64,000 nucleotides of DNA from Sulfurisoma sp. (GTDB taxonomy: Bacteria > Pseudomonadota > Gammaproteobacteria > Burkholderiales > Rhodocyclaceae): contig JAUYFI010000022.1 in the NCBI GenBank assembly GCA_030691075.1, positions 34,063 to 98,062 of the forward strand. The letters run 5' to 3'. The translations under genes were made by a program, and so were the position numbers. The notes beneath the pieces are model-generated. The model was given only the letters and a program-made list of their open reading frames with translations, was not told the DNA's origin and made no database searches. Of the stretch, positions 32,190 to 40,652 are shown piece by piece. Position 1 is the stretch's first letter; each line of letters starts with the position of its first letter.

Positions 32190-33211
32190 GCGAATTTCTT
32201 GGTGAATTGCACGAACTCGTCGACCTTCCTGCGCGCCGCGCCCGAGGCGATGGCTTCGCGGGCGAGCTTGATGCCGTCGCCGATCGAGTCGGCCAGGTTG
32301 GCGGCATAGAGTGCCGCGCCGGCGTTAAAGGCGACGATCTCGCGCGCGGTGCCGGGCGTGTTCTCGAGCGCGCCGAGCAGCATGGCCTTCGATTCGGTGG
32401 CATCGGCGACCTTGAGGCCGCGGTTCGACACCATCTGCAGGCCGAAGTCCTCGGGGTGGATTTCGTATTCGCGAATCTCGCCGTTCCTGAGCTCGCCGAC
32501 CAGCGTGGCGGCGCCGAGCGAGATCTCGTCGAGGCCGTCCTTGCCGTAGACCACCAGCACGTGGTCGGCGCCGAGGCGCTGCATCACCCGCACCTGGATG
32601 CCGACGAGGTCGGGGTGGAACACACCCATCAGCGTGTTCGGCGCGCCGGCCGGGTTGGTGAGCGGGCCGAGGATGTTGAAAATGGTGCGCACGCCCATTT
32701 CCTTGCGCACCGGCGCGACGTTCTTCATCGCCGGGTGGTGGCTGGGCGCGAACATGAAACCCATGCCGACCGCCTGGATGCACTCGGCCACCTGCGACGC
32801 GGTCAGATCGATCCTGGCGCCGAGAGCCTCGAACACGTCGGCGCTGCCGGATTTGGACGAGACGCCGCGGCCGCCATGCTTGGCGACGGTGGCGCCGGCC
32901 GCGGCGGCGACGAAGGCCGCGGCGGTGGAGATGTTGAAGGTGTGGGCGGCATCGCCGCCGGTGCCGACGATGTCGACGAAGTTCCTGTTGTCCGGCACCT
33001 CGACCCGGGTGCACAGTTCGCGCATCACGGTTGCGGCCGCCGCGATCTCGCCGATGGTTTCCTTCTTGGCGCGCAGGCCGGCGAGTATGGCCGCGGTCAT
33101 CACCGGCGAAATTTCGCCCTGCATGATCAGCCGCATCAGATGCAGCATCTCGTCGTGGAAAATCTCGCGGTGCTCGATGGTGCGCTGGAGCGCTTCCTGC
33201 GGGGTGATCAT
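32186..33211 (-). CDS. trpD: Anthranilate phosphoribosyltransferase
   Basis: 341 aa. [33 protein letters not shown] is the PRPP/anthranilate-binding region, followed by LGPLTNPAG and VYGKDGLDE. Transfers phosphoribose to anthranilate. Separated from trpG by the vapBC cassette; 24 bp downstream of vapC. Confidence 0.96.
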   Translation of the reverse strand: MITPQEALQRTIEHREIFHDEMLHLMRLIMQGEISPVMTAAILAGLRAKKETIGEIAAAATVMRELCTRVEVPDNRNFVDIVGTGGDAAHTFNISTAAAFVAAAAGATVAKHGGRGVSSKSGSADVFEALGARIDLTASQVAECIQAVGMGFMFAPSHHPAMKNVAPVRKEMGVRTIFNILGPLTNPAGAPNTLMGVFHPDLVGIQVRVMQRLGADHVLVVYGKDGLDEISLGAATLVGELRNGEIREYEIHPEDFGLQMVSNRGLKVADATESKAMLLGALENTPGTAREIVAFNAGAALYAANLADSIGDGIKLAREAIASGAARRKVDEFVQFTKKFA

Positions 33212-33235
33212 GGCAAATATCTCGTTGGAAAGTGG

Positions 33236-33640
33236 TTAGACGGCGAGCAGCAGGCCAACTCTCCGGGCTGCCTGCTTAAGGCCACCGTCGATGCAGGCAA
33301 GCGGCGTACCGAGACGCAAGGCGAGTTCCAGGTAGGTTGCGTCGTAGGCGGAAAGGCTGAATTGTCGCGCAAGGTCGTGCAAGCGCGCCGGGGCAGGCGT
33401 CTGACGATCGACGACAAGGCCGAGAATTTCCGCGCGCCCGAAAATACCGGCGGCGATGCCGGGCTTGAGCAGGCGTTGCCGTTCCAGTTTCAGCATCACA
33501 TTGGCGAACTCGGATAGCCACAACGCCGGCACATGAGCGGTGTCCCGCTCAAGGCGGTCAAGCACTGCCTCGCTGTAGCGCGTTGCCTCGTCGGGCAGGA
33601 ACCAGCGCGCCACGACCGAGCAGTCTACGACAAAGGCCAT
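33236..33640 (-). CDS. vapC: PIN-domain toxin of a VapBC pair
   Basis: 134 aa from ATG 33640 (MAFVVDCSVVARWF), which shares a base with the vapB stop; the longer ORF runs through vapB. PIN-domain acidic residues appear intact: D in VVDCS, E in LSEFANVML, D in SAYDATYLELA and D in LACIDGGL. VapC toxins are Mg-dependent RNases inhibited by VapB. Lies inside the trp operon in the same orientation. Confidence 0.9.
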   Translation of the reverse strand: MAFVVDCSVVARWFLPDEATRYSEAVLDRLERDTAHVPALWLSEFANVMLKLERQRLLKPGIAAGIFGRAEILGLVVDRQTPAPARLHDLARQFSLSAYDATYLELALRLGTPLACIDGGLKQAARRVGLLLAV

Positions 33641-33999
33641 CAGCGCCGATCCGCTTCGATCATCTTGCGGAGACCGACTTTTCCCGTGAGGCAGGATTCG
33701 CGAAAACGGCGTAATTCCGCGATGGCTTGCATCATGCGCTCGCGATGGGCGTCTTCCGCCGCCGCGTTGCGTGCCGGTACCCAATCCGTGTTGTCGAGGT
33801 CGCCAGCATGCGTTTTTCGGAAGGCGTCGGCGACCTCCCCGGTCGAAGTTTGCGGCGCGCGCGCAAATGCCGCGGCCGAAAGGATCACCGCTACCGGTTT
33901 GCCTCGCCGCGAGAGGGTCACCGGGTGACCGGCTTCCGCCTCGCGCACCACGCCGGAAAGGTCGTTGCGAGCTTCGGCGATGGAACAGGTTCTGTCCAT
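33640..33999 (-). CDS. vapB: Phd/YefM-type antitoxin of a VapBC pair
   Basis: 119 aa. RTCSIAEARNDLSGVVREAEAGHPVTLSRRGKPVAVILS is a Phd/YefM DNA-binding domain; the basic/acidic C-terminal half should bind VapC. A perfect 20-bp palindrome 13 bp upstream is its likely operator, giving autoregulation independent of the trp promoter. Confidence 0.88.
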   Translation of the reverse strand: MDRTCSIAEARNDLSGVVREAEAGHPVTLSRRGKPVAVILSAAAFARAPQTSTGEVADAFRKTHAGDLDNTDWVPARNAAAEDAHRERMMQAIAELRRFRESCLTGKVGLRKMIEADRR

Positions 34000-34012
34000 G
34001 TTTGCGTCCCCG

Positions 34013-34032
34013 ATGGCTATCTAGATAGCCAT
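34013..34032. promoter_or_regulatory. vapBC operator palindrome
   Basis: ATGGCTATCTAGATAGCCAT is a perfect 20-bp palindrome 13 bp before the vapB ATG. A -10-like TAATAT (34036-34031 on the minus strand) abuts it, with TTGCAG 19 bp further upstream, inside the trpG 3' end. The arrangement fits an autorepressed toxin-antitoxin promoter. Confidence 0.75.
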
Positions 34033-34049
34033 ATTATCGAGGTCGGCGT

Positions 34050-34613
34050 TCAGCCCTGCAAGAAGTTTCTCAGCAGCTCGTGGCCGTGCTCGGTCATGAT
34101 GGATTCGGGGTGGAATTGCACGCCTTCCACGGAAAGCGTCTTGTGGCGCACGCCCATGATTTCGCCATCCTCGGTCCAGGCGGTGATTTCGAGGCAGTCG
34201 GGCAGGGTGTCGCGGCGGATGGCGAGCGAGTGGTAGCGCGTGGCGGTAAACGGGTTGGGCAGGCCGTGGAACACGCCCTTGTCGGCGTGGTGGATGGCCG
34301 AGGTCTTGCCATGCATCATCTGCCTGGCGTGGACGATCTCGCCACCGAAGGCGTAGCCGATGCTCTGGTGGCCGAGGCAGACGCCGAGGATCGGGATCTT
34401 GCCGGCGAATTCCTGGATCGCGGCGACCGAGATGCCGGCTTCCTTCGGCGAGCAGGGACCGGGCGAGATGACCAGCCGCGCCGGGTTCATGGCGGCGATC
34501 TCCTTGAGGGTGATGGCGTCGTTGCGGAACACGCGCACGTCCTCGCCGAGCTCGCCGAAATACTGCACCAGGTTGTAGGTGAAGGAGTCGTAGTTGTCTA
34601 TGACTAGCAGCAT
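34050..34613 (-). CDS. trpG: Anthranilate synthase component II (glutamine amidotransferase)
   Basis: 187 aa. [38 protein letters not shown] with the catalytic Cys near residue 79, and VQFHPESI with the catalytic His/Glu. Supplies ammonia to TrpE; in many bacteria the same protein also serves aminodeoxychorismate synthase. Separated from trpE by the GxxExxY cassette. Confidence 0.95.
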   Translation of the reverse strand: MLLVIDNYDSFTYNLVQYFGELGEDVRVFRNDAITLKEIAAMNPARLVISPGPCSPKEAGISVAAIQEFAGKIPILGVCLGHQSIGYAFGGEIVHARQMMHGKTSAIHHADKGVFHGLPNPFTATRYHSLAIRRDTLPDCLEITAWTEDGEIMGVRHKTLSVEGVQFHPESIMTEHGHELLRNFLQG

Positions 34614-34627
34614 CGTGAAAACCTTTC

Positions 34628-35075
34628 ACCACGAAGACACGAAGGGCACGAAGAAAAGCTCATAGGGCGAGTCGCTTGATGCCGTCGCGGATCAGGCGCG
34701 AGTTGAAATTGACGAGCAAGCCCAGGCGCTGGTTGGCCAGCTTGAGGTAGGTGATCAATTGCGCCTCGTGGATCGGCAGCAAGGTCTCGACCGATTTCAG
34801 CTCGACGATCAGACTCTCGGCCACCAGCAGGTCAAGCCGGAAGGCGTTGTCGATGGATTGCCCGCGATAGACGATGGGCAACCGCAATTCCGATGCGAAA
34901 GGAATCCCGCGATGCCTGAGCTCGACCTCGAGGCACGCCCGATAGGCCGATTCGAGCAACCCGGGCCCTAGCGCCTTATGCACAGCAAAGGCGGCATCCA
35001 CCACCTCTCGCGCCAGACTTTCCAGTTCGGCATCAAAGGTTTCGAATCTCTTCGTGCCCTTCGTGTCTTCGTGGT
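34628..35075. repeat. Palindromic repeat carrying the GxxExxY gene, copy 3
   Basis: Arms ACCACGAAGACACGAAGGGC+ACGAAGA at 34628-34654 and the perfect 27-bp complement at 35049-35075. Elsewhere in the window the two arms are 30-70 bp apart; here they enclose almost the whole GxxExxY gene, whose first codons (NHEDTKGTK) are read from the arm itself. Confidence 0.9.
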
Positions 35076-35088
35076 TCAAGGTTTTCAT
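34660..35088 (-). CDS. GxxExxY family protein
   Basis: 142 aa from ATG 35088, which overlaps the trpE stop (ATGA). The family motif is GLLESAY (G-x-x-E-x-x-Y) in KALGPGLLESAYRACLEVEL, followed by LDLLVAESLIVELKSVE, a PD-(D/E)xK nuclease-like pattern, and QLITYLKLANQRLGLLVNF. Function is unproven; family members are often multicopy and linked to this same palindromic repeat. It looks like an accessory passenger within the trp operon. Confidence 0.88.
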   Translation of the reverse strand: MKTLNHEDTKGTKRFETFDAELESLAREVVDAAFAVHKALGPGLLESAYRACLEVELRHRGIPFASELRLPIVYRGQSIDNAFRLDLLVAESLIVELKSVETLLPIHEAQLITYLKLANQRLGLLVNFNSRLIRDGIKRLAL

Positions 35089-36578
35089 TCCAGCCTCGTG
35101 TCCAAACCCGACTCGGCCATCTCGGCGGCGCGCAGCTGGGCGCGGGCCTTGCTGCGCGTCTCTTCCCACTCGGCATCGGGATCGGAGTCGGCGACGATGC
35201 CGGCGCCGGCCTGGACGTAGATGCGGCCGTCCTTGATTACCGCGGTGCGGATGGCGATGGCCAGGTCCATGTCGCCGTTGAAGCCGAGGTAGCCGACGGC
35301 GCCCGCGTAAATTCCCCTCTTCGTCGGCTCGAGTTCGTCGATGATCTCCATCGCCCGCACCTTGGGCGCGCCGGACACGGTGCCGGCGGGGAAGGTGGCC
35401 TTGAGCACCGAAAGCGGGCCTTCGTCGTCCTTGAGCACGCCCTCGACGTTGGAGACGATGTGCATGACGTGGGAGTAACGTTCGATGGCGTACTGCTCCG
35501 TGACTTTCACGCTGCCGATCTTGGCGACGCGGCCGACGTCGTTGCGGCCGAGGTCGAGCAGTTGCAGGTGTTCGGCGCGCTCCTTCGGATCGGCCAGCAG
35601 TTCCTCGGCCAGCGCGGCGTCTTCCTCGGGGGTGGCGCCGCGCTTTCTCGTGCCGGCGATCGGCCGCAGGGTGATGCGCCGCTCCTCTCCCGCGTCGTCG
35701 AGGCGCACCAGGATCTCGGGCGAGGCGCCGACGACGTGGAAGTCCTCGAAGTCGAAATAGAACATGTAGGGCGAGGGGTTGAGCGTGCGCAATGCCCGGT
35801 AGAGCGCCAGCGGGCTGGCCTTGTAGGGCTTGCTCATGCGCTGCGAGAGCACCACCTGCATCACGTCGCCCTCAAGGATGTACTGCTTGGCACGGAGCAC
35901 GGCGGCCTTGAAGGCTGCCTCGCCGAATTCTGACTCGGCCGGCTCGCTCGGCACCGCCGTGTCTTGCGGAATTTGCACCGGTTCGCGCAGCTTGGCCAGC
36001 AGTTCCTTCAGCCTCGCCTGTACTTGTTTCCAGGCGCCGGGGAAACCGGGCTCGGCGAAGACAACCAGCGACAGCTTGCCCGAGAGGTTGTCGACGATGG
36101 CGATTTCTTCCGAGAGCATGAGCAGGATATCGGGTACGCCCAGCGGATCGGGTTTGCTCGCGCCATCGAGCTTCGGCTCGATGAAGCGCACGGTGTCGTA
36201 GCCGAAGGCGCCGACCAGGCCGCCGCAGAAGCGCGGCAGACCCTTGAGATCAGGCACCTTGAAGCGCGCCATGAACTCCGAGATATAGGACATCGGGTTG
36301 GTGTGCTCGCGGCGTTCGGCGACGCGGTTGCCGGTGAGCAGCAGGATGGTCGAGCCGCTGACGGAAATGCGCGTGCTGCTCGACAGGCCGATGAAGGAAT
36401 AGCGGCCGAAGCGCTCGCCGCCCTGCACCGATTCGAGCAGGTAGGAATAGGGCCCGCCGGCGAGTTTGAGATAGATCGACAGCGGCGTGTCGAGATCGGC
36501 GAAGGTGTCGAGGGTGACAGGAATGCGGTTGTAGCCTGCGGCGGCCAACCGGTTGAATTCGGATTCGGTCATGATCAC
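35085..36578 (-). CDS. trpE: Anthranilate synthase component I
   Basis: 497 aa. SYLLESVQGG near residue 45 is the LLES motif for tryptophan feedback inhibition. The chorismate-binding domain has RPIAGTRKRGATPEEDAALAEELLADPKERAEH, DVGRVAKIGSV and FPAGTVSGAPKVRAMEII. Catalyses the first committed step of tryptophan synthesis. Preceded by the trpL leader and attenuator. Confidence 0.96.
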   Translation of the reverse strand: MIMTESEFNRLAAAGYNRIPVTLDTFADLDTPLSIYLKLAGGPYSYLLESVQGGERFGRYSFIGLSSSTRISVSGSTILLLTGNRVAERREHTNPMSYISEFMARFKVPDLKGLPRFCGGLVGAFGYDTVRFIEPKLDGASKPDPLGVPDILLMLSEEIAIVDNLSGKLSLVVFAEPGFPGAWKQVQARLKELLAKLREPVQIPQDTAVPSEPAESEFGEAAFKAAVLRAKQYILEGDVMQVVLSQRMSKPYKASPLALYRALRTLNPSPYMFYFDFEDFHVVGASPEILVRLDDAGEERRITLRPIAGTRKRGATPEEDAALAEELLADPKERAEHLQLLDLGRNDVGRVAKIGSVKVTEQYAIERYSHVMHIVSNVEGVLKDDEGPLSVLKATFPAGTVSGAPKVRAMEIIDELEPTKRGIYAGAVGYLGFNGDMDLAIAIRTAVIKDGRIYVQAGAGIVADSDPDAEWEETRSKARAQLRAAEMAESGLDTRLE

Positions 36579-36604
36579 TCCACTGCGGGGTCAAACGAAA
36601 AGTC

Positions 36605-36665
36605 GGCCCTGGCGCTACGGCGTCAGAGCGAGGCAAGAAAACCTAGCGCCAGGGACGCCAGGGCC
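36605..36665 (-). terminator. trp attenuator hairpin
   Basis: CCCTGGCGCTA (36654-36644) pairs perfectly over 11 bp with TAGCGCCAGGG (36617-36607), followed by GACTTTTCGTTTG. The same 3' arm can instead pair over 10 bp with GGCCCTGGCG (36665-36656) within the leader codons. The 5' arms contain the last Trp codons of trpL, so a ribosome stalled for tryptophan would occupy them. The U-tract is interrupted, so terminator strength is uncertain. Confidence 0.7.
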
Positions 36666-36711
36666 AGGCCTCCGCCCAGAGGGCATTTTTCGTTGCGTGG
36701 AGTGTGTTCAT
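36643..36711 (-). CDS. trpL: trp operon leader peptide
   Basis: 22 codons, too short for the ORF track: ATG at 36711 overlapping the gph stop (ATGA), then a peptide ending ALWAEAWPWRPWR and TAG at 36645-36643. Four of the last 11 codons are TGG, the classical sign of ribosome-mediated attenuation ahead of trpE. The overlap with gph implies translation by ribosomes finishing gph, and hence transcription from a promoter upstream of gph or within it. No separate ribosome-binding site is obvious. Confidence 0.85.
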   Translation of the reverse strand: MNTLHATKNALWAEAWPWRPWR

Positions 36712-37382
36712 GCGCGAGTGACAAGCTGTGCGGCGTCGAAGAGAGTTTCGACTATAGCATCGGCGTCGAGGCCGCGCACGTCCTGGCCCTCGTTGTAGCC
36801 GTAGGGCACGAGGAAGACCTTGCAGGAGGCCGCGCGCCCGGCCTTGAAGTCATGCACCGAGTCGCCGATCAGCAGGGTGTCGGCCGGGGAGACGCCGAGC
36901 CGGCCGCAGGCCCAGATCACCGGCATCGGATCGGGCTTCGGTTTCGGCAGGATGTCGCCGCTGACGATGACGTCCATGTAGGGCGCCAGCCCCGTGCGCT
37001 CGAGCAGCGGCAGGGTGAAGGCCTGCGCCTTGTTGGTGATGACGCCCAGCGGCAGGCCCATGGCCTTGAGGGCCAGGACACCTTCCATGACGCCGGGGAA
37101 GGGCTTGGCGGCGCGGCCGTTGAAATGCGCGTAGTGCTTCTTGAAGCTGGCCAGGGCCTCGGCGGGCGGCGGCGTCGGATCGTCGGCGGCTTCGAGTCTG
37201 CCTTCCAGCACGCGCTTGACCAGGTTGGGGATGCCGCGGCCGACATAGGCGCGGATGTCCTCGACGGCGACCTCGGGCCGACCGAGGTCATGCAGCATGC
37301 CGTTGGCCGCCGCGTGGAGGTCGAGAACCGTGTCGAGCAGCGTGCCGTCGAGGTCGAGCAGGACGGCTTTGACGGGAAACAT
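36708..37382 (-). CDS. gph: Phosphoglycolate phosphatase (HAD family)
   Basis: 224 aa from ATG 37382 (MFPVKAVLLDLDGTLLDT); a GTG at 37397 inside the palindromic repeat is the alternative. HAD motif I LLDLDGTLLDT, motif II ITNKAQ, and GDSVHDFKAGRAA for motifs III/IV. Removes phosphoglycolate. The rpe-gph-trpE order is conserved in many beta- and gammaproteobacteria. Confidence 0.93.
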   Translation of the reverse strand: MFPVKAVLLDLDGTLLDTVLDLHAAANGMLHDLGRPEVAVEDIRAYVGRGIPNLVKRVLEGRLEAADDPTPPPAEALASFKKHYAHFNGRAAKPFPGVMEGVLALKAMGLPLGVITNKAQAFTLPLLERTGLAPYMDVIVSGDILPKPKPDPMPVIWACGRLGVSPADTLLIGDSVHDFKAGRAASCKVFLVPYGYNEGQDVRGLDADAIVETLFDAAQLVTRA

Positions 37383-37392
37383 GAAATCTTTC

Positions 37393-37487
37393 ACCACGAA
37401 GACACGAAGGACACGAAGGACACGAAGGACACGAAGAAAACCAGGAAATCTCTTTGCATTTTTTCGTGCCCTTCGTGGCTTCGTGGT
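37393..37487. repeat. Palindromic repeat with tandem expansion, copy 4
   Basis: Left arm ACCACGAAGACACGAAGG followed by further tandem 9-mers of GACACGAAG (four in total), and a right arm ending CCTTCGTGGCTTCGTGGT. It fills the rpe-gph gap, and the right arm runs up to the rpe stop. The arms are imperfect because the 9-mer has expanded on one side only. Confidence 0.88.
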
Positions 37488-38179
37488 CAGGCTTTCTGCA
37501 GTTCGGCGCGCAGCGCGGCGATGATGCTGTTGTAGCGCTGCGGGTCGCTGTCCTTGCCGGCGCCGAAGACGGCGGAGCCGGCGACGAAGGTGTCAACACC
37601 GGCCCTGGCGACTTCGAGGATGTTGGCCGGGCCGACGCCGCCGTCGATCTCGAGGCTGACATCGAGGCCGCGGTCATCGATCATCTTGCGCACCTGGCGC
37701 GCCTTGTCGAGCACATAGGGGATGAACTTCTGCCCGCCGAAGCCGGGGTTGACCGACATCAGCAGCACCATGTCGAGCTTGTCGAGCGTGTATTCGAGGA
37801 CGTCGAGCGGGGTGGCCGGGTTGAACACCAGGCCGGCCTTGCAGCCGTTTTCCTTGATCAGGGCTATGGTGCGGTCGACATGCTCGGAGGCTTCCGGGTG
37901 GAAGGTGATGTAACTGGCGCCGGCCTTGGCGAAGTCGGGGATGATGCGGTCGACGGGCTTGACCATCAGGTGCACGTCGATGGGGGCGGTGACGCCATGC
38001 TTCTTCAATGCTTCGCAGACGAGCGGGCCGATGGTGAGGTTGGGGACGTAGTGGTTGTCCATCACGTCGAAGTGGACAATGTCGGCGCCGGATTTGATGA
38101 CGTTGTCGACTTCTTCGCCGAGCTTGGCGAAGTTGGCCGAGAGGATGCTCGGGGCGATGCGGAAGTTTTGCTTGGCCAT
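37487..38179 (-). CDS. rpe: Ribulose-phosphate 3-epimerase
   Basis: 230 aa. [62 protein letters not shown] and [11 protein letters not shown] are Rpe signatures with the metal-binding His/Asp residues. Interconverts ribulose-5-P and xylulose-5-P. First gene of the rpe-gph-trp run. Confidence 0.96.
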   Translation of the reverse strand: MAKQNFRIAPSILSANFAKLGEEVDNVIKSGADIVHFDVMDNHYVPNLTIGPLVCEALKKHGVTAPIDVHLMVKPVDRIIPDFAKAGASYITFHPEASEHVDRTIALIKENGCKAGLVFNPATPLDVLEYTLDKLDMVLLMSVNPGFGGQKFIPYVLDKARQVRKMIDDRGLDVSLEIDGGVGPANILEVARAGVDTFVAGSAVFGAGKDSDPQRYNSIIAALRAELQKA

Positions 38180-38281
38180 GACTGTCTCCTGGATATTTTT
38201 GGAATGGGGAAATTTTTGACCAACAATTTTAACCTAGCGTCACGGTTGCGGCTGGCGGGCTTTTCGTGTGAAATGACAACC

Positions 38282-38665
38282 ATGGCCGAAGCGAAAAAAC
38301 ACGACATCAAGATCGACGTTGCAACCGAATACCTCCCTGATCAGTCGGAGCCCGCGGCCGCCCGCTACGTCTTCTCCTACAGCATCACCATCGCCAACAC
38401 CGGCGGCATCGCGGTGCAATTGATCTCGCGCCACTGGATCATCACCGACGCCTCCGGCCTCGTGCAGGAAGTGCGCGGCCTCGGCGTGGTCGGACATCAG
38501 CCGCTGCTGAAGCCGGGCGAGCATTTCGCCTACACCAGCGGCAGCGCGCTGGCCACGCCGGTCGGCACGATGAAGGGCAGCTATCAGATGGTGGCCGAGG
38601 ACGGCACGCCGTTCGAGGCGACGATTCCCGAGTTCGTGCTGTCGATGCCCAGGACCCTTCACTGA
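38282..38665 (+). CDS. apaG: ApaG protein
   Basis: 127 aa, family-typical; start at AEAKKHDIKIDVATEYLPDQS, with an ATG three codons earlier as alternative. SRHWIITDASGLVQEVRGLGVVGHQPLLKPGEHFAYTSG is the ApaG fibronectin-III-like core. Role in diadenosine polyphosphate metabolism is only loosely established. Divergent from rpe. Confidence 0.94.
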   Translation: MAEAKKHDIKIDVATEYLPDQSEPAAARYVFSYSITIANTGGIAVQLISRHWIITDASGLVQEVRGLGVVGHQPLLKPGEHFAYTSGSALATPVGTMKGSYQMVAEDGTPFEATIPEFVLSMPRTLH

Positions 38666-39285
38666 CCGAGGGTCTTCGCTTCTTCCCGCGTCAGGGTCTT
38701 CCACGGCAGCGGCAGCAATCCCGGCACGCGCTCCATGTAGCGGCGATAGGCGTCGCCATGCCGCGCCAGCAGCTTTTTTTCCTCCAGCCGCGAGCCGACG
38801 ACAAAGTACGCCGTGATCGCCAGCGTCGACACCAGCAGCGGCAAGTTCTTGTCGCCGGTCCACACCAGCACCAGGCCGAAGAAGTACCAGGGGTGACGCA
38901 CATGGCGGTGGAAAGGCGAGAGCCGGAAGCCTTCGTTGCCGTCGGGTTGGCGGTCGTGCTCGCGGATCTGGCGCAGGCCGAGGAAGGTGTCCATGTCGTA
39001 CCAGCGCGCGACGGCGGCGAAGCCGGCGATGGCGGCCAGCGCCAGCCCGTGCGACAGCCAGCGCCACCCGCCCGCCCATTCCCACAGCAGCGGCCCCTCC
39101 AGCGCGTAGGACAGCCAGACGATGGGCAGGACGGCGGCGAGCGAGAGGCCGTTGAAGGCCAGCCGGTACCAGGACGCCGCCGCCGGCCAGCGGCGCGCCA
39201 CCCATTCCTTGACGGCAAACGAGGCGAAGAGGGAATGAAGGAGGACGAAGGCCAGCCAGGCCGACGCCAGCCAGAGGGCGTTCAA
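38659..39285 (-). CDS. Membrane protein of the isoprenylcysteine methyltransferase/NnrU-like group
   Basis: About 208 aa; a TTG at 39285 overlapping the argJ stop is the best start, since the track ORF runs antisense-frame through argJ. Several transmembrane helices ([37 protein letters not shown]) and the motif [16 protein letters not shown], the RHPxY signature of the ICMT/PEMT methyltransferase fold. Substrate unknown. Overlaps apaG tail-to-tail by 7 bp. Confidence 0.75.
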   Translation of the reverse strand: MNALWLASAWLAFVLLHSLFASFAVKEWVARRWPAAASWYRLAFNGLSLAAVLPIVWLSYALEGPLLWEWAGGWRWLSHGLALAAIAGFAAVARWYDMDTFLGLRQIREHDRQPDGNEGFRLSPFHRHVRHPWYFFGLVLVWTGDKNLPLLVSTLAITAYFVVGSRLEEKKLLARHGDAYRRYMERVPGLLPLPWKTLTREEAKTLGQ

Positions 39286-40508
39286 CTGCGGTAATCCGCG
39301 TTGATCTTGACGTAGTCGTAGGAGAAGTCGCAGGTCCACACCTTGCCCTGCGCGGCGCCGCGACCGAGATCGACGCGGACGGTGATCTCCGCCGGCTTCA
39401 TGACGCGCGCGCCGTCTTCTTCCTGGTAGCTGGCGGCGCGGCCGCCGTTTTCGGAAACGAGGACATCGCCGAGCCAGAGCTTCACCTTCTCCACATCGAG
39501 ATCGCCGATCCCCGCGTTGCCGATGGCGCCGAGGATGCGGCCGAGGTTGGGGTCGGAAGCGAAGAAGGCGGTCTTGACCAGCGGCGAGTGGGCGATGGCG
39601 TAGCCGACCGCCTTGCACTCCTCCTTCGTCGCGCCGCCGGAAACGGCGATCTCGATGAACTTGGTGGCGCCCTCGCCGTCGCGGACGATGGCTTGCGCCA
39701 GTTGTCGCGCGACCGTGGTCACGGCATCGCGCAGCGTGGCGTAGTCGGCCGCTGCCGCGTCGGTGATTTCCGCATTGCCGGCCTGGCCGGTGGCGATCAG
39801 CACGAAGGAATCGTTGGTCGAGGTGTCGCCGTCGACAGTCACGCAGTTGAAGGACTCGTCGGCGACTTCTTTCACCAGCCGCTCGAGCAGCGGCTGCGAA
39901 ATGGCGGCGTCGGTGGCGACGAAGCCGAGCATGGTCGCCATGTTCGGCTTGATCATGCCGGCGCCTTTCGAGATTCCGGTCACCGTTACCGCCGTCCCGC
40001 CAACGCCGACTTTTTGCGAAGCGCCCTTGGCGACGGTGTCGGTGGTCATGATGGCGTGGGCGGCGTCGAACCAGCCGTCGGCCTTGAGCGCGGCGCGGCA
40101 GCCCGGCAGGCCCGCGGCGATGCGCTCGGCCGGCAGCGGCTCCATGATCACGCCGGTGGAGAAGGGCAGCACCTGCGCGGCATCGACGCCGAGCAGCTGC
40201 GCGGCCGCGGCGCAGGTGGCGTTGGCTGCGGCCAGCCCCGGCTCGCCGGTGCCGGCGTTGGCGATGCCGGTGTTGATGACCAGCGCGCGGATGTCGCCCG
40301 ACGCCAGATGCTGCCTGCACACCTGCACCGGCGCGGCGCAGTAGCGGTTCTGGGTGAGCACGCCGGCGACGCGGCTGCCGGGCGCGAGTTCGATCAGCGT
40401 CAGGTCGCGGCGATTGGCCTTGCGGATGCCGGCCTCGGTCACGCCGAGACGAACGCCGGCGACGGGATGGAGGGATTCGGCGGTGGGGGGGGCGAGATTC
40501 ACGGGCAT
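39282..40508 (-). CDS. argJ: Bifunctional glutamate N-acetyltransferase/amino-acid acetyltransferase
   Basis: 408 aa from ATG 40508, which has GGAG 7 nt upstream; ATG 40514 is too close to it. [15 protein letters not shown] carries the Thr nucleophile for self-cleavage into alpha and beta chains; ATGQAGN and NDSFVLIA follow. Recycles the acetyl group in arginine synthesis. [14 protein letters not shown], just before the cleavage region, is encoded by the short dispersed repeat. Confidence 0.95.
   Translation of the reverse strand: MPVNLAPPTAESLHPVAGVRLGVTEAGIRKANRRDLTLIELAPGSRVAGVLTQNRYCAAPVQVCRQHLASGDIRALVINTGIANAGTGEPGLAAANATCAAAAQLLGVDAAQVLPFSTGVIMEPLPAERIAAGLPGCRAALKADGWFDAAHAIMTTDTVAKGASQKVGVGGTAVTVTGISKGAGMIKPNMATMLGFVATDAAISQPLLERLVKEVADESFNCVTVDGDTSTNDSFVLIATGQAGNAEITDAAAADYATLRDAVTTVARQLAQAIVRDGEGATKFIEIAVSGGATKEECKAVGYAIAHSPLVKTAFFASDPNLGRILGAIGNAGIGDLDVEKVKLWLGDVLVSENGGRAASYQEEDGARVMKPAEITVRVDLGRGAAQGKVWTCDFSYDYVKINADYRS
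39988..40019 (-). repeat. Dispersed KVGAGGTA repeat, short form (in argJ)
   Basis: In the coding direction GCAAAAAGTCGGCGTTGGCG+GGACGGCGGT, read as [10 protein letters not shown]. One mismatch to the murE copy over the shared 25 bp. Confidence 0.8.
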
Positions 40509-40538
40509 GAACATTCTCCAGATGCGAAAGGGCGTTTC

Positions 40539-40643
40539 ACCACGAAGACACGAAGAACACGAAGCAACATCAAGGAAATGCAAAGGCGATTGCAATGACC
40601 CGGAAGCCCTGGCCTGTCTTTGTGCCCTTCGTGCCTTCGTGGT
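40539..40643. repeat. Palindromic repeat, copy 5
   Basis: ACCACGAAGACACGAAGAAC at the left and a right arm ending CCTTCGTGCCTTCGTGGT, about 54 bp between arms and with several mismatches. It fills the glnE-argJ junction and looks like an older, decayed copy. Confidence 0.85.
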
Positions 40644-40652
40644 TCAAGATTT

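Noticed and set aside
36598-36625. Resemblance of AAAAGTCGGCCCTGGCGCTA to the KVGAGGTA repeat
   Set aside because: Several mismatches, and the segment is better explained as the 3' arm of the trp attenuator hairpin, so it was not counted as a copy.
37402-37437. Tandem ACACGAAGG units as a CRISPR-like array
   Set aside because: The units are 9-bp direct tandem copies without spacers and belong to the palindromic repeat arm.
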